DNA of 64,000 nucleotides, from contig NZ_JOGX01000003.1 of the NCBI RefSeq assembly GCF_000719555.1, forward strand, positions 124,001 through 188,000. Direction: 5' to 3'. Shown here piece by piece: positions 9,201-16,209 of this stretch. A program made the position numbers and the translations under genes. Every line of letters starts with the position of its first letter. The first letter of the stretch is position 1. Source of the stretch: Streptomyces sp. NRRL F-5727. Lineage in GTDB: Bacteria; Actinomycetota; Actinomycetes; Streptomycetales; Streptomycetaceae. The notes beneath the pieces were generated by a model, which saw only the letters and a program-made list of their open reading frames with translations, was not told the origin of the DNA and did no database searches.

Positions 9201-9805
9201 GGATCGGCGGTGTGCCCGCCCGGGAGCTCGACGGCGACGCCGTACGCCGCTTCGTCGGGCTGTGCGCGCAGGACGCGCACCTCTTCGACAGCTCCCTCCG
9301 GGAGAACCTGCGGCTGGCCCGCACCGACGCGAGCGACGAGCAGCTGCGGGAGGCGCTGCGCCGGGCCCGGCTGCTCGACTGGGTGGACGGCCTCCCCGAC
9401 GGGCTCGACACCCTCGTGGGCGAGCACGGTTCGAAGCTCTCCGGCGGGCAGCGGCAGCGGCTCGCGCTGGCCCGCGCCCTCCTCGCCGACTTCCCTGTCC
9501 TCGTCCTCGACGAGCCGGCCGAGCACCTGGACCTGGCGACCGCCGACGCGCTCACCGACGACCTGCTGCGCGCCACCGAGGGCCGTACCACCGTCCTCAT
9601 CACCCACCGGCTGCGCGGACTCGACGCCGTCGACGAGGTGGTGGTCCTGGACGGCGGCCGGACCGTGCAGCGCGGACCGTACGCCGAGCTCGCCGCCGAG
9701 GACGGGCCGCTGCGGCGGATGCTGGAGCAGGAGCGGGCCGCCGACCTCCTCCTCGCGGGAGCCGCCGCGACCGGCGCCGACCGTCCGACTTTTCTCTCTA
9801 AATAG
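6257..9805 (+). CDS. cydDC: Fused CydD-CydC thiol-reductant ABC exporter
   Basis: An 1182-residue fusion of the two half-transporters that are separate in E. coli. CydDC exports cysteine/glutathione-type reductants needed to assemble cytochrome bd. The first half has six membrane spans (about 20-290), Walker A GPSGAGKST (about 370) and signature LSAGQRQR (about 475). A linker of about 40 residues follows. The second half has six spans (about 605-865), Walker A GASGSGKTT (about 957) and signature LSGGQRQR (about 1060). Both ATP sites look intact, though the second Walker B ends in DEPAEHLD rather than the common DEPT. It is the last cyd gene. Confidence 0.95.
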   Translation: MFHVKPIDPRLLRYARATRFFLVAVVVLGLVGAALVIAQAMLIAEIVVGGFQRGLSVSALTTPLLLLAGVALGRGLVSWLTELAAHRASAAVKSELRGRLLERATALGPGWLGGQRTGSLIALATRGVDALDDYFARYLPQLGLAVVVPLAVLARIVTEDWVSAAIIVVTLPLIPVFMILIGWYTQARMDRQWKLLSRLSGHFLDVVAGLPTLKVFGRAKAQAASIRAITADYRRATMRTLRIAFLSSFALELLSTLSVALVAVTIGMRLVHGTLDLYTGLVILVLAPEAYLPLRQVGAQFHAAAEGLAAAEEIFEVLETPVRSGGTRAVPAEPRLELDRVTVRHAGRAAPSLDAASLTVEPGETVALVGPSGAGKSTLLDVVLGFAEPEEGVTVRVGGVDLAELDLDAWRSRIAWVPQRPYLFAGTIAENVRLARPEAGDEEVRRALRDAGADSFVDGLPEGAATVLGEDGAGLSAGQRQRLALARAFLADRPLLLLDEPTAALDGETEAGIVDAVRRLSAGRTVLLVVHRPALLAVADRVVTVGTAAEAVGSGAAVGAARTPTGPAAAPVPDMVPAAAEPVSASGQGVLARVRGMAGELKGRMGLALLLGSLALGSAVGLMAVSGWLISRASEQPPVLHLMVAVTATRAFGIGRAVFRYAERLVSHDAVLRMLAELRVSVYARLERIAPAGLRRARRGDLLARLVHDVDALQDYWLRWLLPAGAALVVGLGAVGFTGWLLPEAGAVLAVGLLVAGVLVPPLGAALARRAERRLAPARGALATAVADPLRGCAELTVAGALRDRLDRARAADGTLTQIASRQAAAAALGAGLSALVCGLTVVAAAFVGVQAVRDGRLDGVALAVVVLTPLAAFEAVTGLPLAVQYRQRVRHSAERVFEVLDAPVPVHEPAVPAAPPAGPFPLELAGLGARYAGQDRPALDGFALTLDAGRRVAVVGASGSGKTTLAQVLLRFLDAEAGTYRIGGVPARELDGDAVRRFVGLCAQDAHLFDSSLRENLRLARTDASDEQLREALRRARLLDWVDGLPDGLDTLVGEHGSKLSGGQRQRLALARALLADFPVLVLDEPAEHLDLATADALTDDLLRATEGRTTVLITHRLRGLDAVDEVVVLDGGRTVQRGPYAELAAEDGPLRRMLEQERAADLLLAGAAATGADRPTFLSK

Positions 9806-9825
9806 GACTAACTAGGCTCGACGCC

Positions 9826-11538
9826 ATGACCGCCGCCACGCCCGACTCCCCGGACCCCCTGCTCACCGCCACCGAGGCCACCCGCAGCCTCCAGGGGCTG
9901 TCGACGGAGCTGACCGCCCGCGTGCCGCAGCTGCTCGAAGCGATGCGGTCGGTGGGCAGCGGTCTGGAGCTGCACACCACCCTCGACCGGATCTGCGAGA
10001 CGGCCGCCGAACTGGCCGACGCCCGCTACGCGGCCATCGGCGTCGTCGACGACGAGGGCAAGGGGCTCTCGGACTTCGTCACGTACGGCGTCGGCGACGA
10101 CGTGGCCCGCCGCATCGGGCGCCGCCCCGACGGGCACGCCGGGCTGCTCGGCGCGCTCATCCGCGAGCCGCGCACGATCCGGCTGACCGACCTCGCCACG
10201 GATCCGCGGTCGGCCGGCTTCCCGCCCGGCCACCCGGTGATGCGGACCTTCCTCGGCGTTCCCATCCGCGTCCAGGGCGAGATCTTCGGCAACCTCTACC
10301 TCGCGGAGAAGCGGGGCGGCGAGCAGTTCAACGACTACGACGAGCACATGGTCCGGGTCCTCGCCACCGAGGCCGGCATCGCCATCGGCAACGCCCGCCT
10401 CTACGAGGCCGCGCGCCAGCGCGAGCGGTGGATCGACGGCTCGGTCGCCGTCACCACCGCCCTGCTCTCCGGCGGCGACGCCGACGACGCCCTCGCCGTC
10501 GTCGCGGAGCAGGCCCGGCGGCTCGCCGACGCGGACGCCGGGATCGTGCTGCTCCCGGCCGAGGAGGGCGGCCTGGAGATCGTCGCCGTCTCCTCGCCCC
10601 GGCCCACCAAGTCCCTCGGCGTGGTGATCCCGCCGGAGAGCCAGGTCGTGGAGCTGCTCCTGGAGGGCGAGGCGGTCTTCGTGCAGGACGCCTCCACCGA
10701 CCCGCGCATGATCAGCCGGCTGACCTCGCCGTACGGGCCGAGCATGCTGCTGCCGCTGCAGAGTGGTGGGCGGGTGCTGGGCGCGCTCGCGATGCCGCGC
10801 GCCCGGGGCGCCCGGCCGTTCTCGGAGGCCGAGCGGACCCTCGCCACCCAGTTCGCCTCGCAGGCGGCGCTCGCGCTGATGATGGCCGAGGCGCAGCGCG
10901 ACCGGGAGCGGCTCGCGGTCTTCGAGGACCGCGACCGGATCGCCCGCGACCTGCACGACCTCGTCATCCAGCGGCTCTTCGCCACCGGGATGATGCTGGA
11001 GAGCGCCCAGCGGAAGGCGGTCGTGCCGGCCGTCCAGGAGGGCGTCGGCAAGGCCGTGGACGAGTTGGACGTGACCATCCAGGAGATCCGTACGGCGATC
11101 TTCGCGCTCCAGCAGGGACCGGCGGAGGCGCCGTCGGGGCTGCGGACCCGGGTGCTGCGGGAGATCAACATGGCGGCGGTGCCGCTGGGCTTCAAGCCCG
11201 CGCACCGCTTCCTCGGCGCGATCGACGCGACCGTCGGCGAGCTGACCGGCAAGAACCTGATCGCCGCGCTGCGCGAGGCGCTCTCCAACGCCTTCCGGCA
11301 CGCCGGGGCGGGCCGGATCGAGGTCGTCGTCGACGCGACCGTCACCCTGCCGGACGGTTCGCCGGGGGTACGGCTCACGGTCGCGGACGACGGCGTCGGC
11401 CTGCCGGAGGGCGGCCGGCGCAGCGGCCTGCGCAACCTCGCCCGCCGCGCCGAGTCCCTCGGCGGGGCGAGCTGGTGCGGCCCGGGGCTCGCCGAGGACG
11501 GCGGGGGGACGTCGGTGGTGTGGGAGGCACCGCTCTAG
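9826..11538 (+). CDS. GAF-GAF sensor histidine kinase, DevS/DosT-like, probable heme sensor
   Basis: A 570-residue cytoplasmic kinase. GAF-A spans about 45-195, GAF-B about 210-355, the HisKA_3 dimerisation helix carries H377 in DRIARDLHDLVIQRL, and the HATPase has an N box (EALSNAFRHAG) and G1 (ADDGVGLP). GAF-A keeps FPPGHPVMRTFLGVP with H136, equivalent to the heme-ligating H149 of M. tuberculosis DevS. Y158 in FGNLYL corresponds to its distal Y171. A heme-based oxygen/redox sensor is therefore likely. It starts 20 bases after cydDC, so it may be co-transcribed with the oxidase genes. No response regulator is adjacent; the partner must be elsewhere. Confidence 0.9.
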   Translation: MTAATPDSPDPLLTATEATRSLQGLSTELTARVPQLLEAMRSVGSGLELHTTLDRICETAAELADARYAAIGVVDDEGKGLSDFVTYGVGDDVARRIGRRPDGHAGLLGALIREPRTIRLTDLATDPRSAGFPPGHPVMRTFLGVPIRVQGEIFGNLYLAEKRGGEQFNDYDEHMVRVLATEAGIAIGNARLYEAARQRERWIDGSVAVTTALLSGGDADDALAVVAEQARRLADADAGIVLLPAEEGGLEIVAVSSPRPTKSLGVVIPPESQVVELLLEGEAVFVQDASTDPRMISRLTSPYGPSMLLPLQSGGRVLGALAMPRARGARPFSEAERTLATQFASQAALALMMAEAQRDRERLAVFEDRDRIARDLHDLVIQRLFATGMMLESAQRKAVVPAVQEGVGKAVDELDVTIQEIRTAIFALQQGPAEAPSGLRTRVLREINMAAVPLGFKPAHRFLGAIDATVGELTGKNLIAALREALSNAFRHAGAGRIEVVVDATVTLPDGSPGVRLTVADDGVGLPEGGRRSGLRNLARRAESLGGASWCGPGLAEDGGGTSVVWEAPL

Positions 11539-11582
11539 CCCAGTCGGTCCTCCGGCCGTCCGTGGGTCCTACCGCCCCCCGG

Positions 11583-11620
11583 GCCTCGTGCCCTACCGCC
11601 CCCGGCCTCGTGCCCTACCG
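11583..11620. repeat. 22-bp-period short duplication over a stop codon
   Basis: The 16-mer GCCTCGTGCCCTACCG occurs at 11583-11598 and again at 11605-11620. The second copy overlaps the stop codon of the HAD gene read from the minus strand. A partial third copy precedes them. Confidence 0.55.
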
Positions 11621-12529
11621 GCTCCCGGCCTCGGGGATCCGGCCCTCTTCGGCCAGGGCCGCCGGGTCCGTCGCGAGGGCTTCGGCGACGAGCTGCTCGA
11701 TGACGACGGCGACGCCGTCCTCGTTGTTGCCGACGGTACGGCCCGAGGCGGCGGCGATCACGTCGGCGTGGGCGTTGCCCATCGCGTACGAGCGGCCGGC
11801 CCAGCTCAGCATCTCGATGTCGTTCGGCATGTCGCCGAAGGCCGCGACCTGGTCCGCCGTGATGCCGCGCTGCGCGCAGCAGAGCTCGAGCGTCGACGCC
11901 TTGGAGACGCCGAGGCCGCTGATCTCGATGAGCGCGTTGGGGCTGGAGCGGGTGAAGGATGCCAGGTCGCCGGCGGCCTCCCGGGCCGTCGCGAGGAAGA
12001 CGTCGGGGTCGAGTTCCGGGTGCTGGGCGAGCAGCTTGAGCACCGGCGCGGCGGCGCCCGGCGCCTCCTCGTAGAGCAGCTTCTCGGCGGTGGCGACGCT
12101 GGCGCCGGGGTCGAGGAAGAAGGGCGGGTACTGCGGCTCGTAGTGGATCCCGGTGGTCAGCTCGACGGCGAAGCTCGTGCCGGGGGCGGCGGCCCGCAGG
12201 GCCCGTACGACGTCGAGCGCGGTGGGCCGGGGCAGCGGGCGGACCTCCAGGAAGGCGCCGCCCGCGTGCAGGTCCACGACGGCCGCGCCGTTGGCGCAGA
12301 TGGCCAGGCCGTGGCCGTGGACGTGGTCGCTGACCACGTCCATCCAGCGGGCCGGGCGGCCGGTGACGAAGAAGACCTCGATCCCCGCGCGCTCGGCCGC
12401 GGCGAGGGCGGCGACGGTGCGCTCGGAGACGGATTTGTCGTCGCGCAGGAGGGTGCCGTCGAGGTCGGTGGCGATGAGCCGGACGGCGGGGCGGGCAGGG
12501 GCCGGGGAAGAGGGGCGGGGAGAGGTCAC
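11615..12529 (-). CDS. HAD-superfamily Cof-type phosphatase
   Basis: A 304-residue cytoplasmic hydrolase of the Cof/YbiV (HAD IIB) group, which dephosphorylates sugar phosphates, nucleotides or cofactor precursors. Motif I is [10 protein letters not shown] with both aspartates near residue 20. Motif II is VTGRPA. Motif IV is [12 protein letters not shown] (about 240-251), followed by AMGNAHADVIAAA and NNEDGVA. It is a paralog of the HAD gene at 27063. GTG 12529 is the only suitable in-frame start before motif I. The purine-rich sequence directly abuts it, so start placement (or leaderless translation) is uncertain. Confidence 0.85.
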   Translation of the reverse strand: MTSPRPSSPAPARPAVRLIATDLDGTLLRDDKSVSERTVAALAAAERAGIEVFFVTGRPARWMDVVSDHVHGHGLAICANGAAVVDLHAGGAFLEVRPLPRPTALDVVRALRAAAPGTSFAVELTTGIHYEPQYPPFFLDPGASVATAEKLLYEEAPGAAAPVLKLLAQHPELDPDVFLATAREAAGDLASFTRSSPNALIEISGLGVSKASTLELCCAQRGITADQVAAFGDMPNDIEMLSWAGRSYAMGNAHADVIAAASGRTVGNNEDGVAVVIEQLVAEALATDPAALAEEGRIPEAGSR

Positions 12530-12630
12530 CTCCCCATGGTGCCGCACCGCGCGCACGTGCGTGCGGGTCCCCGCACATTTGAGTGGCGGCGCCTCCTCCC
12601 CGGGCGGGTCCGTCCGATCCGGGCCGCGGC

Positions 12631-12816
12631 CGGCACTCGCTCGCCGCGGGCCTGAGCGTGGTGCCGGGCCGCGTCGTCGCCCTCGTCGACAGCCTGGAGC
12701 AGAGGGGCCTGGTGGAGCGGCGGCGCGGCACCGAGGACCGCCGGAACTACGAGCTGTACGTCTCCGGTGCCGGGCACCGCGGCCTCGGCCGGGTCTCCGC
12801 GCAGCGGGCCGGCCGG
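12631..12816 (+). pseudogene. Remnant of a MarR-family regulator gene
   Basis: In one plus-strand frame the sequence encodes VPGRVVALVDSLEQRGLVER and then RRGTEDRRNYELYVSGAG. This is the recognition helix and wing of a MarR winged helix, including the DRRNY motif. The N-terminal dimerisation helices and first half of the DNA-binding domain are missing upstream. After the wing the frame runs into repeat-like, non-family sequence. No start with a ribosome-binding site exists. I read it as a decayed gene fragment lying between a HAD phosphatase and an LLM-class oxidoreductase gene. Confidence 0.75.
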
Positions 12817-12850
12817 ACTTCTGAGGGAGCCGCCGGCCGGTCGGGCGGGG

Positions 12851-12930
12851 GCGCGCGTGCGGGAGGGGGCTTGCGCGCGTGCGGGAGGCGGCTTGCGTGC
12901 GTGCGGGGGCTTGCGTGCGAAAGGGGGCGC
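12851..12930 (+). repeat. 22-bp tandem repeat, decaying
   Basis: Two 22-base units (12851-12872 and 12873-12894) differ at one position. They are followed by shortened copies of 18 and about 15 bases built on GCGTGCG and GGGGGCTT. The array fills the space between the MarR remnant and the LLM-class gene. Confidence 0.65.
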
Positions 12931-12956
12931 GGGGCGTTCCGACGTACGCTCGGGGC

Positions 12957-13859
12957 ATGAGCCTGCGTCTGAGCACCGTGATCCTGCCCGTCGACCGTTG
13001 GCACGAGGGGGGCCGCGCCACCTGGCAGCGGGCCGAGGAGCTCGGCTTCCACGCCGCGTACACCTACGACCACCTGTCCTGGCGCAGCTTCCGGGACGGC
13101 CCGTGGTTCGGCGCCCTGCCCACCCTCACCGCCGCCGCGGCCGCCACGGACCGGCTGCGCCTGGGCACCCTCGTCACCTCGCCCAACTTCCGCCACCCGG
13201 TGACGCTGGCCAAGGAGCTCATCTCGCTCGACGACGTCTCCGGCGGCCGGGTCACCCTCGGCATCGGCGCCGGCGGCGACGGCTTCGACGCCACCACGCT
13301 CGGTCAGGAACGGTGGACGCCGAAGGAGCGGGCGGACCGCTTCGCCGAGTTCGTCCCGCTGCTCGACCGACTGCTCACCGAGGACGTCGTGACGGAGAGC
13401 GGCACGTTCTATTCGGCCGACGAGGCCCGCAACATCCCCGGCTGTGTGCAGCGCCCCCGGCTGCCGTTCGCGGTCGCGGCGACCGGCCCGCGCGGCATGC
13501 GGCTCGCCGCCCGGCACGGGCAGGCGTGGGTGACCACCGGCGACCCCAAGCTGTACGAGACGGGCACGGCGGAGCAGTCCGTGGAGGCGCTGCGCGGCCA
13601 GATCGAGCGGCTCGGCAAGGCGTGCGCGGACATCGGCCGGGACGTGGACGAGCTCGACAAGGTCCTGCTCACCGGCTTCACCCCGGAGAAGAACACGGTG
13701 CTCGACTCCCTGGAGCGGTTCGTGGACTTCGCCGGTGCCTACCGCGACCTGGGCTTCACCGAGATCGTCATCCACTGGCCGATCGAGGACTCGGTCTTCG
13801 CCGCCGACCGGTCCGTCTTCGAGACCATCGCCACGGAGGCCCTCGGCCGGCTCGGCTGA
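12957..13859 (+). CDS. LLM-class flavin/F420-dependent oxidoreductase
   Basis: A 300-residue luciferase-like TIM-barrel enzyme. Typical features are MSLRLSTVILPVDRW at the N-terminus, ELGFHAAYTYDHLSWRSF, LRLGTLVTSPNFRHPVTLAKE, the glycine-rich DVSGGRVTLGIGAGGDGFDA and a C-terminal AYRDLGFTEIVIHWP. Members use F420 or FMN; the substrate cannot be read from the sequence. ATG 12957 starts the family's usual first strand. No strong Shine-Dalgarno is visible beyond a purine-rich GGGG. It appears monocistronic. Confidence 0.85.
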   Translation: MSLRLSTVILPVDRWHEGGRATWQRAEELGFHAAYTYDHLSWRSFRDGPWFGALPTLTAAAAATDRLRLGTLVTSPNFRHPVTLAKELISLDDVSGGRVTLGIGAGGDGFDATTLGQERWTPKERADRFAEFVPLLDRLLTEDVVTESGTFYSADEARNIPGCVQRPRLPFAVAATGPRGMRLAARHGQAWVTTGDPKLYETGTAEQSVEALRGQIERLGKACADIGRDVDELDKVLLTGFTPEKNTVLDSLERFVDFAGAYRDLGFTEIVIHWPIEDSVFAADRSVFETIATEALGRLG

Positions 13860-13900
13860 CCCCCGGGCCGAGCGGTCCGGGTCCGAAAGGTGCGGGCTGT

Positions 13901-13936
13901 GCGAGCGGGGCGAGCGGGGCGAGCGGGGCGAGCGGT
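13901..13936 (+). repeat. 9-bp tandem repeat, four units
   Basis: GCGAGCGGG is repeated four times, the last with a final T, directly after the LLM-class gene. Confidence 0.75.
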
Positions 13937-13997
13937 CGGGTCAGCGGGCGCGGCCGCTCAGCGGGTGTGGTCGGGTCAGCGGACGCGGCTGCTCAGC
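13934..13997 (+). repeat. Two 29-bp direct repeats, 35-bp period
   Basis: Copies at 13934-13962 and 13969-13997 differ at two positions. The second copy runs into the last codons of the minus-strand gene ending at 13976, so the repeat has shaped that protein's C-terminus. Confidence 0.7.
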
Positions 13998-14428
13998 CAC
14001 GGGGTGAGCGTCATCATCGGCACGAGTTCCTTGTAGGTCTCGCCGCCGGGCACGGGGACGATCAGCCACTGTCCGGGCGGGAAGAACCGTCCCTTCACAT
14101 GCGCCAGGCCGGTGTGGATCGCCCGGACGAAGCCGGGGACGGCGTCCCTCGGCACATCGGCGAACTCCACGCCGTCGACGGTGATCCGGGCGTCGTCCTC
14201 GGGGTAGAGCTGCACGGAGAGGTACGGGGAACCGCCGAGCTCGACGAACGCCTCGTGCGGCAGCGATCCGTCGGCGTCGAACACCTCGAAGGCACCGGCG
14301 GACGTACGGCGGGAGGTCTGGTCCGCGCCGATGTCGTCGCTGACCGTCATCTCCAGGTGGAACTCCTCGGCGAGCGCGCGGACGGCGTTGACGGCGGCCT
14401 GGGTGCTGGGCAGGTGCGGAAGAGACAT
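13976..14428 (-). CDS. Conserved-looking hypothetical protein, 150 aa
   Basis: A soluble, slightly acidic protein without signal peptide or membrane segment. An N-terminal helix (STQAAVNAVRALAEEFHLEM) precedes a mostly beta region, containing VELGGSPYLSVQLYPEDDAR and FFPPGQWLIVPVPGGETYKE. I do not recognise a named family. ATG 14428 is the first start after the upstream kptA stop; there is a 43-base gap to kptA. It is transcribed in the same direction as kptA and may share its transcript. The last codons overlap a direct repeat. Confidence 0.75.
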   Translation of the reverse strand: MSLPHLPSTQAAVNAVRALAEEFHLEMTVSDDIGADQTSRRTSAGAFEVFDADGSLPHEAFVELGGSPYLSVQLYPEDDARITVDGVEFADVPRDAVPGFVRAIHTGLAHVKGRFFPPGQWLIVPVPGGETYKELVPMMTLTPWLSSRVR

Positions 14429-14471
14429 GACCCGATCATGCCTCAGGGGCGGGAGCGTGCCGGGGCCTCCG

Positions 14472-15014
14472 TCACCCCGGGAAGCGGATGAACTCCGCCG
14501 GCACGGCCGCGGTCAGCCAGACCCCGTTCGCGCTCACCCGGAACTCGTGGCCCGCCCGGTGCATCGCCCCGGCGTCCACGCTGAGCACCACCGGCCGGCC
14601 GCGTCTCGCCCCGACCCGGGTGGCCGTCTCGCGGTCGGGGGAGAGGTGCACGTCGTGGCGGGCCATGGGCCGCAGCCCCTCCGCCCGGATCGCGGGAAGC
14701 CGGTCGGCGACCGTACCGTGGTACAGGTACGCGGGCGGTTCGGCGGCCGGCAGGTCCAGGTCGACCGTGATCGTGTGGCCCTGGCTGGCCCGGATCCTGG
14801 TGCCCTCGACGGCGAACCGCTTCTTGTCGTTGGTGGCGACCACGTGGTCCAGCTCCGCGCGGGTGATCGGGAAGCCGTGCGCGGCCGTGGCGGCGAGCAG
14901 CGCGTCGATCTCGGTCCAGCCGTGCTCGTCCAGCGTCAGTCCGATCCGCTCGGGCTGATGCCGCAGATGCTTCGACAGGTACTTCGACACCTTCACCGTG
15001 CGACGTTCGTCCAT
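14472..15014 (-). CDS. kptA: RNA 2'-phosphotransferase, KptA/Tpt1 family
   Basis: A 180-residue enzyme of the family that moves the 2'-phosphate of a spliced tRNA to NAD+, giving ADP-ribose 1'',2''-cyclic phosphate. Conserved elements are SKYLSKHLRHQPERIGL with the family Arg-His, the DEHGW segment, LYHGT and the HVHLSPDRETATRVG loop. Streptomyces lacks the eukaryote-type tRNA splicing that makes this substrate, so the physiological role is open; NAD+-linked RNA repair or ADP-ribose capping is possible. ATG 15014 has GGAGGG 10-12 bases upstream. The 96-base gap upstream carries a DnaA-box-like cluster. Confidence 0.92.
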   Translation of the reverse strand: MDERRTVKVSKYLSKHLRHQPERIGLTLDEHGWTEIDALLAATAAHGFPITRAELDHVVATNDKKRFAVEGTRIRASQGHTITVDLDLPAAEPPAYLYHGTVADRLPAIRAEGLRPMARHDVHLSPDRETATRVGARRGRPVVLSVDAGAMHRAGHEFRVSANGVWLTAAVPAEFIRFPG

Positions 15015-15034
15015 CGTTCTTTTCCCTCCAGGTT

Positions 15035-15088
15035 TGATCCACAAGCAAAGTGGTTTATCCACAGGCCAGTTGGCGATTCTGTGGACAA
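15035..15088. promoter_or_regulatory. DnaA-box-like cluster between kptA and the MerR gene
   Basis: Three 9-mers occur within 54 bases: TGATCCACA (15035-15043, two mismatches), TTATCCACA (15055-15063, exact E. coli consensus) and, inverted, TGTGGACAA (15080-15088, complement TTGTCCACA, exact Streptomyces-type box). They sit in the promoter region of kptA. Confidence 0.55.
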
Positions 15089-15110
15089 CTCCCCTGAAGA
15101 ATCAAATGGT

Positions 15111-16064
15111 TTAGTGAACCCTGGGGGAATTAGCGCCATTTATCGTCAATGAGTCCAATGTCCTTTTGTTGAGCTCACGTTCGGTGGCCGCCGTCACGAA
15201 CGCCGCGACCCCCTCCGCGCCAACCAGCGCCTGTACGGCCCTGATCGTCCCGGCCGGAATCTGCACCGGGCGCGGCTCGTCGTCCCTGACCGGGGGCGGC
15301 TCGGGGGAGAGGTGGAGCTGGAGGTGACGGGTCGCCAGGATCCGCATGGCGCGGGCGAGTTCGGCGTCCACGGTCTGCTGCGCGAGCGGCCGGAGCCGTC
15401 GGACCATCGCCGCCGCCTCGGCCGCGTCGGAGTCCGTCGGCGGCCGGTGCTCCAGATAGCGGGCGAAGACGTGCTCGGTGGTGAACTCCAGGAAACGGCC
15501 CGCCATGTGCTCGACCTGCTCCCGAAGTTCCCTCAGGTGCCCGGTGATCGCCGACAGCGGCACTCCCGCCGCGTGCAACTCCACGGCCACCGCCAGCTCT
15601 TGGGGGCTCGGTACCAGGTACTCCTCGGTGTCCCGGCCCGGGATCCGCTCCAGCACCCCGAGCTCGACGGCCTCCCGGACCGCCTCCTCGTCGGGGGTTC
15701 CTCCGAAGCGGGCGTCCAGCTCCGCGCGGGTGATCCGGGCCGCCTCCTCGTCGGTCCACGGCCCCTGCACCTCGGCGACGAGCCCGAGCACCCCGCCCAG
15801 TCCCCGGCCGGTGTCCCAGGCGTCGAGCAGCTCCTTGATCGACGCCAGCGTGTAGCCCCGGTCCAGCAGGTCCGCGATCTGGCGCAGCCGGGCCAGATGG
15901 CTGTCCCCGTACACGTTCGACCTGCCCCGGCGCTCCGGGCGGGGCAGCAGACCGCGGTCCTGGTAGGCGCGGATGGTCCGGACCGTGGCCCCGCTGTGAT
16001 GGGCGAGATCCTCGATCCGGTACTCCGGTCGCACTGCTGACTGCTCGGACAAACCCGCTCCCAC
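15111..16064 (-). CDS. MerR-family transcriptional regulator
   Basis: A 317-residue regulator. The winged helix lies at about 15-85 (YRIEDLAHHSGATVRTIRAY, GLLPRPERRGRSNVYGDSH, LDRGYTLASIKELL). A long C-terminal effector domain of about 225 residues is mostly helical, rich in Glu/Arg and without a cysteine cluster, so a metal sensor is unlikely. The 3' end (15111-15180) is noticeably AT-richer than the body. GTG 16064 has GGAG ten bases upstream. A TTG at 16052, with GGGAG about six bases before it, is an equally good start. It is separated from the ephD-like gene by 145 bases. Confidence 0.85.
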   Translation of the reverse strand: MGAGLSEQSAVRPEYRIEDLAHHSGATVRTIRAYQDRGLLPRPERRGRSNVYGDSHLARLRQIADLLDRGYTLASIKELLDAWDTGRGLGGVLGLVAEVQGPWTDEEAARITRAELDARFGGTPDEEAVREAVELGVLERIPGRDTEEYLVPSPQELAVAVELHAAGVPLSAITGHLRELREQVEHMAGRFLEFTTEHVFARYLEHRPPTDSDAAEAAAMVRRLRPLAQQTVDAELARAMRILATRHLQLHLSPEPPPVRDDEPRPVQIPAGTIRAVQALVGAEGVAAFVTAATERELNKRTLDSLTINGANSPRVH

Positions 16065-16174
16065 CGACCGATCGCTCCACCCCGCACGGGGCCCCTCCTG
16101 CGAGGGATCGTACGACCGTCCGCCCGCCCCGGCCCCCGGACGGACGCCCGGGGACCCGGCGGGCGACCCGGCCC

Positions 16175-16201
16175 GGACGGACCGACGGACGGACGGACGG
16201 G
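16175..16201. repeat. CGGA tetranucleotide run
   Basis: About six imperfect CGGA units lie in the gap between the MerR gene and the ephD-like gene. The rest of the 145-base gap shows no gene. Confidence 0.6.
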
Positions 16202-16209
16202 TCCGCCCG

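Noticed and set aside
6242..9607. Minus-strand frame of 1121 codons over cydDC
   Set aside because: Antisense shadow; cydDC shows intact ABC motifs on the other strand.
12843..12935. Possible CRISPR-like array
   Set aside because: The units are contiguous with no unique spacers; it is a simple tandem repeat.
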